Below, piece by piece: positions 28,239 through 36,599 of a DNA stretch of 64,000 nt (position 1 is its first letter; each line of letters begins with the position of its first letter). The notes beneath the pieces are model-generated. The model ran no database searches and was not told the origin of the DNA. It saw only the letters and a program-made list of their open reading frames with translations. The DNA is taken from the NCBI RefSeq assembly GCF_036492425.1, contig NZ_AP025296.1, positions 1-64,000 of the forward strand. The letters run 5' to 3'. The stretch is from Persicobacter psychrovividus. GTDB lineage: Bacteria; Bacteroidota; Bacteroidia; Cytophagales; Cyclobacteriaceae. The position numbers were made by a program, and so were the translations under genes.

Positions 28239-29612
28239 CTATACGTTTAGAGTAACCGTTTTTGGCTCCTCTTTTGAGTTATGCGCTTGTTGTTGCTCAA
28301 GGTCGCTTTTAATTTTCTCCAATTTTTCATCGCTAAGGTTGTACCAAAAGAAACATACGGCTGAAAGCCCCGCAAAAATCGCAGGATATACCGTCATGGC
28401 ACTTTTAATTCCCTGAAGGGCACCCGCTCCTTGTTCCACATTCGGCACATAACCATACCAGCTCAATACGGCCATGGTTGCTGAAGCGCCAATGGCAACG
28501 CCTGTTTTTTGGGCAAAAGTGGCGGCCGAATAGGCAAGTCCTGTTGCTCGGCGTCCGTTTTTCCACTCCGAATAGTCGGATGAATCAGCCAACATCGCCC
28601 ATAATAGCGGGAATGTTGGCCCAGAAGCCAATGAGAAAATGATTTGGGTGGCGAAGATCAGTACCAGATTTTCAGGCCCGGCGATATAATTTACGGCAAG
28701 CGAAGCTGAGATAATGATCAAGCAAGCCATCAAAACAGGTGCTTTACCGAATTTCTTTGATAAGTAATTGGTAGGGAATACTCCGATCAACACGCATACC
28801 GTTCCAATAACCATAAACATGGATGCCAAATCTTTACGACCGACAAAATACTGGAAATAATACATTACAGCGGAACTACGTACACCGATATAAATCAAAA
28901 TCAAGATCGAACTGAAGAACAAGACCAACCAAGGGCGATTACCCGTTAGGTCTTTGAAGTCTTCTTTGATCGAGTTAGAAGTTTCTTTTACCGGCTTCAC
29001 GCGTTCTTTGGTGGTAAAGAAAGCCGCCAAAAGCGCCGCCAAACAGATTACCCCAAGGCCTGCCATCGCCAATGGATAACCTTTTGAAGGATCGCCCTCC
29101 CCTAATTTTTCAACTACTGGAATCAAAAACCCCTGAACCATCAGCGTCGCTGCATAGGCGAAAACAAACTTGAAACTCGAAAGCGAAGTACGCTGTTCTG
29201 GGTCCGGCGACATCACGCCAATCAAGGCATTGAATGGCACGGCTACCATGGTATAGAATATCAGAAAAGAGAAATAAGTCGCATAAGCATAAAACAATTT
29301 CCCCGTAGCCGAAAGGTCAGGCACGGTAAACATCATCACGGCAGTAAATACCAACGGCAAAGCGCCAAGCATGATGTACGGACGGTATTTTCCCCATCGG
29401 GTATTTGTTCGGTCAGAAACCGTCCCCATGATTGGGTCATTCAATGCATCAAAAAATCTTACAACAAGAAACAAGGTTGCCGTTGATGCTGCTGGAAGCA
29501 TATAGACATCTGTATAAAATGCGGGCAAGAAAAACATTAATGTCTGCCACAGGCCACTGGAGGCCAGCTCGCCAAGACTGTAACCAAACTTCTCCTTAAA
29601 TGAAAGCTTCAT
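28239..29612 (-). CDS. GPH-family (MFS) sugar:cation symporter
   Basis: A 457-residue inner-membrane protein with about 12 hydrophobic segments. The signature D-R-T-N-T-R-W-G-K-Y-R-P-Y between segments 2 and 3 and the D-S-S-D-Y-S-E-W-K-N-G-R-R motif in the second half are typical of glycoside-pentoside-hexuronide transporters. It should import an oligosaccharide or sugar from the periplasm with Na+ or H+. It is divergent from the GH130 phosphorylase gene, 332 bases apart. This pairing suggests that beta-mannosyl-glucose is the cargo, which is an inference. Confidence 0.93.
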   Translation of the reverse strand: MKLSFKEKFGYSLGELASSGLWQTLMFFLPAFYTDVYMLPAASTATLFLVVRFFDALNDPIMGTVSDRTNTRWGKYRPYIMLGALPLVFTAVMMFTVPDLSATGKLFYAYATYFSFLIFYTMVAVPFNALIGVMSPDPEQRTSLSSFKFVFAYAATLMVQGFLIPVVEKLGEGDPSKGYPLAMAGLGVICLAALLAAFFTTKERVKPVKETSNSIKEDFKDLTGNRPWLVLFFSSILILIYIGVRSSAVMYYFQYFVGRKDLASMFMVIGTVCVLIGVFPTNYLSKKFGKAPVLMACLIIISASLAVNYIAGPENLVLIFATQIIFSLASGPTFPLLWAMLADSSDYSEWKNGRRATGLAYSAATFAQKTGVAIGASATMAVLSWYGYVPNVEQGAGALQGIKSAMTVYPAIFAGLSAVCFFWYNLSDEKLEKIKSDLEQQQAHNSKEEPKTVTLNV

Positions 29613-29944
29613 CCTAATATGATTATATTAAAAAAATAGTTCGTGTGTTGGGTACTGAGACCGCTTCCAGGCTCAGAAAATCAAAGTCACCACCAACTGA
29701 TGACTTCATTTCAAAAAAACGTCGTTGTTGCTCAACACATTTTCGATCCGTACAAAGGTTGCGGTTTGCGAGCGGCTTTGAGGTGTCGGATATTTATTTT
29801 TGTAACACAAATGGAGATGTGGGCTTTAAATTTTGCAAAAAACATATTTGCCCTTTTTTAAACTATCTGTTCACTGCCTTTAAAGATTTATCGCTTTGCT
29901 TTGCAGTGTTTACAATCATTTTTCAATATTCATATTTTTTAAAA
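29613..29944. other. Divergent intergenic region, 332 bp
   Basis: Separates the symporter (-) from the phosphorylase (+) and should hold both promoters. A TATTTTTG at 29795-29802 fits the -7 consensus for the plus strand, but no TTTG is found at a 17-23 base spacing. In-frame codons extend the phosphorylase frame upstream to about 29645, but that stretch is not family-like. Confidence 0.4.
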
Positions 29945-31150
29945 ATGGCGACTTTCAAAGAACAACTTCATAAAGTATATCAGCAATACTTCGAACTGAT
30001 TGCAACTCCAAATGCCCCAATCAATGACGAGGAAGGGTATGTAACAAGATATAAAAACCCCGTATTCACCGCAGATCATTTTCCTCCAAATTGGATGTAT
30101 GACCTGAACGAGGAAACCAACCCCTATTGCGCTAAGCGATTGGGCGTAAATGGTGTATTGAACCCTGGTGCTATTTACCTGAACGGTAAAACTTACTTGA
30201 TGCTTCGCGTTGAAGGTTATGACAGAAAATCCTTCTTCGCCATTGCTGAAAGTGAAAATGGTATTGATAACTTCAAAGTTTGGGAGCACCCAGTGGTCAT
30301 TCCTCAGCATGATAATGAAGATACCAACGTTTATGATATGCGCCTGACGCAGCACGAGGACGGATACATCTACGGTTTGTTCTGCTCGGAGCGCAAAGAC
30401 CCGAACGCACCAGATGGCGATGAGTCGGCCGCTGTTGCTGCCTGTGGGATCGTTCGCTCTAAAGACATGAAAAGCTGGGAGCGTTTGCCAGATTTGATCA
30501 CCTTCTCGGGTCAGCAAAGAAACGTAGTATTGCACCCAGAATTTATCGACGGCCAATATGGTATTTATACTCGTCCGCAGGATGGATTTATCGACACCGG
30601 TAAAGGTGGTGGTATTGGTTTTGGACTGACAAAATCAATGGAAAATGCGCAGGTGGACGAAGAGGTGATCGTTGATCCTAAGTGTTATCACACGATCAAT
30701 GAAGTGAAAAACGGTCAGGGACCTGCTCCATTCAAAACAGAAAAAGGATGGTTGCACCTTGCCCACGGGGTTAGAAATACGGCTGCCGGTCTTCGCTATG
30801 TGCTGTATATGTTCATGACTGACTTGAAAGATCCAGCAAAATTGATCGCCAAGCCATCAGGTTATTTCATGGCACCACAAGGCGCCGAGCGCATTGGTGA
30901 TGTGGGCAATGTATTGTTCGTTAATGGCTGGGTACGCCATGAGGATGACAGCATTTATATCTATTATGCTTCTTCAGACACCCGTGTTCACGTAGCCAAA
31001 AGTTCAGTAGATCAGTTGGTAGATTACTGCCTGAACACGCCAGCAGACCCATTGAAAAGCCATTTGTGTGTGGATCAGCGCATCGAATTGATTGACAATA
31101 ACAAGTCAGTGCACGAGGAAATGCTCAAAGCATTTGACGTATTGGTATAA
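29945..31150 (+). CDS. GH130 4-O-beta-D-mannosyl-D-glucose phosphorylase
   Basis: A cytosolic enzyme with no signal peptide that converts mannosyl-beta-1,4-glucose and phosphate to mannose-1-phosphate and glucose. The ATG at 29945 gives 401 residues, the usual family length, and starts right where similarity begins. The sequence closely resembles the characterised Bacteroides fragilis enzyme as I remember it: Y-K-N-P-V, E-E-T-N-P, D-T-N-V-Y-D-M-R-L-T with the acid catalyst at D131, R-N-V-V-L-H-P-E-F, and A-H-G-V-R-N-T-A-A-G-L-R-Y. It points to use of beta-mannan or glucomannan fragments. No cellobiose epimerase or mannanase (GH26 or GH5) gene is in the window. A terminator follows 22 bases downstream. 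Confidence 0.93.
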   Translation: MATFKEQLHKVYQQYFELIATPNAPINDEEGYVTRYKNPVFTADHFPPNWMYDLNEETNPYCAKRLGVNGVLNPGAIYLNGKTYLMLRVEGYDRKSFFAIAESENGIDNFKVWEHPVVIPQHDNEDTNVYDMRLTQHEDGYIYGLFCSERKDPNAPDGDESAAVAACGIVRSKDMKSWERLPDLITFSGQQRNVVLHPEFIDGQYGIYTRPQDGFIDTGKGGGIGFGLTKSMENAQVDEEVIVDPKCYHTINEVKNGQGPAPFKTEKGWLHLAHGVRNTAAGLRYVLYMFMTDLKDPAKLIAKPSGYFMAPQGAERIGDVGNVLFVNGWVRHEDDSIYIYYASSDTRVHVAKSSVDQLVDYCLNTPADPLKSHLCVDQRIELIDNNKSVHEEMLKAFDVLV

Positions 31151-31172
31151 TTCCCAAATTAGATTTAATCTC

Positions 31173-31206
31173 ACCCCACGGACTTGGTTTCGTGGGGTAT
31201 TTTTTT
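31173..31206 (+). terminator. Rho-independent terminator
   Basis: Stem accccacg (31173-31180) with cgtggggt (31191-31198) followed by tattttttt. It lies directly after the GH130 gene. Confidence 0.9.
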
Positions 31207-31255
31207 GCCCAAAAGTTGAGGCAAAAAAATAGTGTAACCTGTCAGGCTACACTAT
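31200..31255. repeat. Two further hairpins after the GH130 terminator
   Basis: The T run of the terminator also pairs with ggcaaaaaa (ttttttgcc...ggcaaaaaa, 31201-31228). A second stem, atagtgta-acctg with cagg-ctacactat (31229-31255), has one mismatch. The stems abut one another and may be a backup terminator. Confidence 0.6.
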
Positions 31256-31543
31256 CATTAGCGTACGATCATCTCACGCTATCAAAATCTACAAACCCTC
31301 TTTTCCCCCAAAAAGAGTGGCCATCTATTCAAAGCATAATAAACACTGAAGTAATTTATCGCTTGTGCATATAACAAAGATGAGGATTTGATGATACTTA
31401 AAGGCTCATAAATGATGATAAAAGGGGGAAAGATCGTCAATTATTGGAGTGCATAACCGTATGAAGGCAAACCTCTTTTTCCTAATGAGTGGGACGCTCG
31501 CGATTCAATACGCTCAGTTCGTTATGCACTCTTGTCAATTTAT
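31256..31543. other. Intergenic with widely spaced inverted repeat
   Basis: Contains gagtgcataac (31447-31457) and its exact reverse complement gttatgcactc (31521-31531), with 63 bases between. No T run follows on either strand. No gene is supported here; a 60-codon frame overlapping the hairpins (31192-31374) is rejected. Confidence 0.5.
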
Positions 31544-34500
31544 TTAATGAATCAGCACTTTTTTAGTATGGGTTATACCATCCATGCTGATTTGCATCAG
31601 GTAAGTGCCCGAAGGAAGTGAGATCTGCTGCGCCTGTTTTAATAAGCTTCGCTGCATGATTATTCGCCCCATCGCATCCAAGACTAACAGTTGATCAATA
31701 AGCTGACCATTGGAATCAATATATACCGTTCCATTAGAGGGATTAGGATAGATGACTACCGAAGGAGCGTCATTGACCAACACCCTTTGGTTGGCTAAAT
31801 CATTTTCCGGAACGTAATCCTGATCATTGGTCACGACGACCCTATCAACAGGGGTGCCATCCTCCCTCAAAAAAAGACTGATCCGCTGCTTTCCAACAGC
31901 CACATTGAATGTTACCGGCATTTTTGCCCACTTCCATTCCGTCAGCTGATCCGGCAGATGCCAACTGTGGATCAATTTACCATTCAAGGCTACATTGACG
32001 GAATTGTCCGTCCCATTTGGGGAACGATGACGCAACCACAGATAATGCACACCACTTTTCACAAAATCAATATCATAATGAACCCCCGGCCCTGTGGTCG
32101 AATTACTTACCATAATGTTTCCATTATCGGGCACCTGAATAAATTGCTCCTCACTTGCAGATACATCAGCAAAAATCTGCCATTGCATTCCATTTGCCAG
32201 CCCCTCTCCTTTCTGCGCATCCGAATATTTCTCTGCCTCAAAAATCACTACTCCATCTGCTCCTTGCTGATGAACAATTTCTGTTGGGCTAACAACAATG
32301 TTCGCTAACTCATAATCTGTGGCCTCCCCACCCGGTGCTATTGCCCGAACCCGAATTTCGTGCGTACCTACTGGGAACTCCTGCTCAAAAATATAGGGGG
32401 ACTCTTTCAGGTTGGCCAGCCAAATCCATTTGCCGTCGGTAACCCGAAAAACATTTACAATATCCACTGTGCCTGTTACGGTGGCTTCTATTTTTGTAGC
32501 CTCCCCTTCCTGGTAGGTCTGTCCTTCAAAAGGACTGACTAAGCTCACACTCATCGGTACTTGTTCCGGTAAAGCCGAAGGATCTAAATCGGGATCTGTG
32601 GCAATGACCAACCGATCGACCTGCGTGCCATCTTCCCGCATATAAATACTAAATGTTTGTTGGGTAGCAGAGGAGCTTTCAAATGTCAATGACGCCTTAT
32701 ACCACTGCCAGCCCTGAGCTTCGCGGAGGCTCCAGTCTCCTAAATTATTCCCTTCATGCGCAAGGATAATTGAATTATCTGAGCCCGTAGGTGCGTTGGC
32801 CCTAACCCAAACATAATGCGTACCCGTCTGCGTGAAATTAATTGTGTAATCCATCCGTGGACCATTAAGTGATCCTGCAGAATTCGAATTATTATTGTCC
32901 TGTACCATCATATAGGTGCCGCCACTTGCTTCAGGATCGCTGAACTCATACCAGAATTTATTCACAAACTTTCCCAGGCCATCATCACGATAACTATAAG
33001 TTTCGGCCTGCACATTAATGACTCCATTTGCATCCTGCTGATGCACTTGCCCATTACCCAAATCAATATCAGCAGTCGTACCATTGAATGCGACACTTTT
33101 GGCCGATACATTCCCCTCCTTATCCCGGGCTAAAACCTGTAAGCTATAAGTTGTATTCGGGTCAAGTCCATCTATTTCCAAATAAGCATCAGGGGTCTTT
33201 TGTCTTAAAACATTATCGATATATACTTCATAATTCTTGATCCCAGAGGCATCCGATGCCGGGCTCCAATGAAGTTGAAAAGAGAACGTTTCGATATTAT
33301 TTATGTACAAATTTGAGGGGACTTCCGGAGGAGTAATATCATCGCCGGGCCCCGCTTTAACGGTAACATATTTCTCTCCTTCCGAAGTAGGAACAGACCA
33401 TTGCCCTTTATGGTCAATCGCTACTGCAGTAACCAATACAGAGGTGCCGTCAGGTACCGGCGGATTCCAATTCAGTGCGAAGTTATTGGCTTTGTCTTCA
33501 CTCTCTCCAATAAAATGCCAATCGTAAAAATAACGGACAGCCCGGACGGTTGAGGAAGCATCAACCGTTAAATCCACACTGCTCAACCCGACCTGTTGCC
33601 CTTCAGTCAGGTTCAAACTGACCGTCGGTGCACTGGCAATTCGGTACACACCATTGGTTGTTGGATCCATCGCCTTTTGATAACCAAAGCCGTAAATCAT
33701 CGAATTATTTTGCTGATGAACCGTAAACTCCCCGCCCTGTACACTGAACTGATTCATAAAGGTTTGCTCTGCTCCCGGCCAACTCTGCGGATTGTCAATC
33801 AGATTGGGATAGGTCCCTCCCCTTGTCCAATATTCAGACGTGATCCCAATCGTGTACCAATAATCTGTTGTGGTAAAATAACTCGTCAGCCCAATATAGG
33901 GCAAACTTGGATAAACCATGCTGTTGCGGTCATTGCCCAGCCAGCCATTCGGATTAAAAATCCACTGATCCGACTGTTCGCCCAATCCCGAAAGGTAGGT
34001 CATGTTCAGTTGGTTGCCCCCCAAAACATAGTTCAATGAATTATGCACCACATCAAGGTATTTCTGATCACCTGTTAATTTATGAGCAAAAGGAACTAAA
34101 GTCAATCGAGGAGTATTCATCCCTCCCAACTGCAAAAACTGCCCAAATTCCGTTGCTATACGGAAAGCGTTTTTCTGATTATTCCATACTTTATAATTAT
34201 CTGCCTTGCTGATCACCTGTTCTTTACAAAGGTCTCGTGTATTCAGGTCAAGATTTGGATGGCTGTCATCAATAAGTGAAAATAAGGCGTAACAAACGTC
34301 GATGATATTCTGATTGGACCACTCCCCGTTGGCTTTCTGAGGTTCCCAGTCCAAGTAAGTTTTGAAATCATCCTGATACTTTACCTCACCCGTAAGGCGA
34401 AACAAAGCTGCAGCAGCAAACCCTTTGACCCGATATTCATTATTATTGACACTCGACAGATCGGTATCTTGAGGGTTAGCCTCAGCCCAGGCATAAGCTT

Positions 34501-36064
34501 CCTCCGCCTCTTTCAGCCAACTTGCCGATTCCGCATGACTCCCAGATGCGGTCAGCTGATGCCATTTGTCCAGGCAAATAGCATAATAAGCGGCCAAACC
34601 CGCATAATAATAGGTCTGCCAGGCAGACTCTCCCGAAAGGTACCAATCTCTATGATCATTCCAGGCCGTTGTGTTGTCTCCGGGCACCGCATTTTGCCCC
34701 ACATAACCGGGCACACCACCCGAAGCCCCATATTCCTCTTTGAGGATCGTTCGTGCACGTTTATAGTAATTAATCAACCATACCGCCTCATCAAGCAGGT
34801 CAGGAATTCCATTGCTTCCTTCATCAATCCAGGGGCTGTCAGCTGACAGGCGATACCGGTTATCAATATCACCATCATGAAATTTATCCGGCGCCAGATC
34901 GTAGAGCATCAACAGACTGATCGGCACTTTAGCATGGTGAATATAGCCATCCCAGTCACCAGCATCGTGGTAATATCCATAAATACCATTTACGGCCACC
35001 GCATTGCCTACATTAAACCCTTTATTGGAGTGATCTCCTCCAGGTAGATAGTCGTTGTCCCAAAGCCAAAGATTATCCTCATAATGGTGATCCCTTGGGA
35101 TAATTGAACCGTCATTCATTTCTTTATCAACACCCTGCCGCGACCAAAATAGGCCTTTCATGGCAAAATAAAACGGCTCTTTAGTGGCATCTCCCCCAAT
35201 TTCAAAAGGATAGGAACAACCCAGGTTATCCACCGAAAGTACGTATTCACCCTCAGCGGAGAAATCACTGAAATCACATTCAAAGACATCGGCATTTGAG
35301 TAGTTGTAGGTAGGTGCAAAATCCGTATTCCCTGACTCCCTGAAATCTTTCCGACGTCGTAGTGCAACCGTTCCACTGTAAACCACCTCTCCCGTTGCAT
35401 ATTTTACAATCCGGAAGGGCTGCCCGTCATATTGATCAAGCGTAAGCCCTCCGTTGGGGTGATCTGCCGTATTGAAATCCCCCATCCATTGAGATAAATA
35501 GCCATACTTGGGGCTCGCCGGGGCAAAGCCGACCATATTCACGTGAACGGTTTCGGAGCGAAGGTGCTTTGAATTGAAATTCAATGGCCACTCTTCCCGC
35601 CCTTCAACAATTTTTTGAATTTTAAAGTCATAATTTTTCCCCTCCTTTAGTGGGAAGGGTAACTCAATATACACCCAGTGCCCAAAGACATAAGGCACCT
35701 TTGACCACTGGTCATTATAATGAATTGCCTTGGATTTTCGGCCAATATTAATTGCTGTCTGTGGGCTCGAAAAATCCGGATCATCAACACTTGAAACCAT
35801 GTAATTTGCCGGATTAAGTAGCTGGTTTAAAGCTGCCGGATCATGATAAGTTTTATTTTGTGGTACGCCTTGCCCCTCTCCATAGGTATCGATGAAACCA
35901 TCTTCGATATAGACCAATACCATGGTATTGCTTATCGGTGAAATACGGATAAGTTCTGCCCCCTGAATGGGAAAAGCCATAAAGACTAATAATCCCATCA
36001 GCAATATCAGTTGCATGAATACCTGGGACCACCTGACGCTTAAACGTTCATAAAAATGAGTCAT
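31544..36064 (-). CDS. GH9-family glucanase with duplicated CBM-like modules, T9SS-secreted
   Basis: A 1506-residue secreted protein. Order: signal peptide (to about 36), N-terminal beta region, Ig-like cellulase-N domain (about 170-290), GH9 barrel (about 295-805), bacterial Ig-like domain (about 812-905), FN3 (910-1000), CBM-like module A (about 1006-1160), Ig-like spacer (1170-1260), CBM-like module B (about 1263-1420) and T9SS sorting domain (1436-1506, Y-P-N-P and L-P-S-G-T-Y). H366-D-A-G-D370-W-D and E779 are the likely catalytic residues. The His/Arg motif seen in the other two GH9 proteins is replaced by N-G-W-L-G-N-D-R without His. Modules A and B both start V-H-Q-Q and end in R-E-D-G-T-x-V-D-R, so they arose by duplication. 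It appears to be a single-gene unit. Confidence 0.9.
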   Translation of the reverse strand: MTHFYERLSVRWSQVFMQLILLMGLLVFMAFPIQGAELIRISPISNTMVLVYIEDGFIDTYGEGQGVPQNKTYHDPAALNQLLNPANYMVSSVDDPDFSSPQTAINIGRKSKAIHYNDQWSKVPYVFGHWVYIELPFPLKEGKNYDFKIQKIVEGREEWPLNFNSKHLRSETVHVNMVGFAPASPKYGYLSQWMGDFNTADHPNGGLTLDQYDGQPFRIVKYATGEVVYSGTVALRRRKDFRESGNTDFAPTYNYSNADVFECDFSDFSAEGEYVLSVDNLGCSYPFEIGGDATKEPFYFAMKGLFWSRQGVDKEMNDGSIIPRDHHYEDNLWLWDNDYLPGGDHSNKGFNVGNAVAVNGIYGYYHDAGDWDGYIHHAKVPISLLMLYDLAPDKFHDGDIDNRYRLSADSPWIDEGSNGIPDLLDEAVWLINYYKRARTILKEEYGASGGVPGYVGQNAVPGDNTTAWNDHRDWYLSGESAWQTYYYAGLAAYYAICLDKWHQLTASGSHAESASWLKEAEEAYAWAEANPQDTDLSSVNNNEYRVKGFAAAALFRLTGEVKYQDDFKTYLDWEPQKANGEWSNQNIIDVCYALFSLIDDSHPNLDLNTRDLCKEQVISKADNYKVWNNQKNAFRIATEFGQFLQLGGMNTPRLTLVPFAHKLTGDQKYLDVVHNSLNYVLGGNQLNMTYLSGLGEQSDQWIFNPNGWLGNDRNSMVYPSLPYIGLTSYFTTTDYWYTIGITSEYWTRGGTYPNLIDNPQSWPGAEQTFMNQFSVQGGEFTVHQQNNSMIYGFGYQKAMDPTTNGVYRIASAPTVSLNLTEGQQVGLSSVDLTVDASSTVRAVRYFYDWHFIGESEDKANNFALNWNPPVPDGTSVLVTAVAIDHKGQWSVPTSEGEKYVTVKAGPGDDITPPEVPSNLYINNIETFSFQLHWSPASDASGIKNYEVYIDNVLRQKTPDAYLEIDGLDPNTTYSLQVLARDKEGNVSAKSVAFNGTTADIDLGNGQVHQQDANGVINVQAETYSYRDDGLGKFVNKFWYEFSDPEASGGTYMMVQDNNNSNSAGSLNGPRMDYTINFTQTGTHYVWVRANAPTGSDNSIILAHEGNNLGDWSLREAQGWQWYKASLTFESSSATQQTFSIYMREDGTQVDRLVIATDPDLDPSALPEQVPMSVSLVSPFEGQTYQEGEATKIEATVTGTVDIVNVFRVTDGKWIWLANLKESPYIFEQEFPVGTHEIRVRAIAPGGEATDYELANIVVSPTEIVHQQGADGVVIFEAEKYSDAQKGEGLANGMQWQIFADVSASEEQFIQVPDNGNIMVSNSTTGPGVHYDIDFVKSGVHYLWLRHRSPNGTDNSVNVALNGKLIHSWHLPDQLTEWKWAKMPVTFNVAVGKQRISLFLREDGTPVDRVVVTNDQDYVPENDLANQRVLVNDAPSVVIYPNPSNGTVYIDSNGQLIDQLLVLDAMGRIIMQRSLLKQAQQISLPSGTYLMQISMDGITHTKKVLIH

Positions 36065-36529
36065 AATAATTTATTTAGGTAAAAAATATCGCCGCACTTT
36101 TTGGCGGACACCCTTAAATTAATGACCCTCTGAAGGTTACAGCGATGAAATATCTTTAATTTATTCGCATAGATGACCAAACATCAAAGGGGAAGAATAA
36201 CCAATCTTGATTGAGGCAGTCTATTCAAACTTTTAAATTATTTTTCATCCATAAATTTTTTGGGGAGGAAAAATCACTTTTAGCCAAATCACTTTTAACG
36301 CGCTCTTTTAGGTCGAAATTCAACCAACTAAAACCTAAGAACCTCTAATAAAGCATAATGCGTTTTTTAAGCCTGCCAATTTAATGATGAAGCCATACTT
36401 GCCTCTCATTATGGCATTCTGAGTTGCTATTCGATATTCGCCTCCTTTCCAAAATCCTGTCCCAAAGTGCTAAAAAAACCTTCTTATAACTCCTGAATGC
36501 GGATATTGGCCAAAAAAAGCACTTTGCTA
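36065..36529. other. Divergent intergenic region, 465 bp
   Basis: AT-rich, between the GH9 gene (-) and the receptor gene (+). No clear promoter for the GH9 gene, no RNA gene and no repeat were recognised. The receptor promoter follows at 36530. Confidence 0.45.
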
Positions 36530-36560
36530 TTTGGCACTCAAATAAAAATAGTTACTTTTG
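36530..36560 (+). promoter_or_regulatory. Bacteroidota-type promoter for the receptor/PepSY pair
   Basis: TTTG at 36530-36533 and TACTTTTG at 36553-36560 are separated by exactly 19 bases, matching the -33 TTTG / -7 TAnnTTTG consensus. Transcription would start near 36566, giving a leader of about 34 bases before the ATG at 36600. No Fur-type operator was recognised. Confidence 0.8.
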
Positions 36561-36599
36561 CGCCCGTTACTATTTTTAATCAGTCTAAATAAATATAAT

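Noticed and set aside
29645-29944. Upstream in-frame extension of the GH130 gene
   Set aside because: The extra 100 residues have no resemblance to the family, while the ATG at 29945 gives the normal length and N-terminus.
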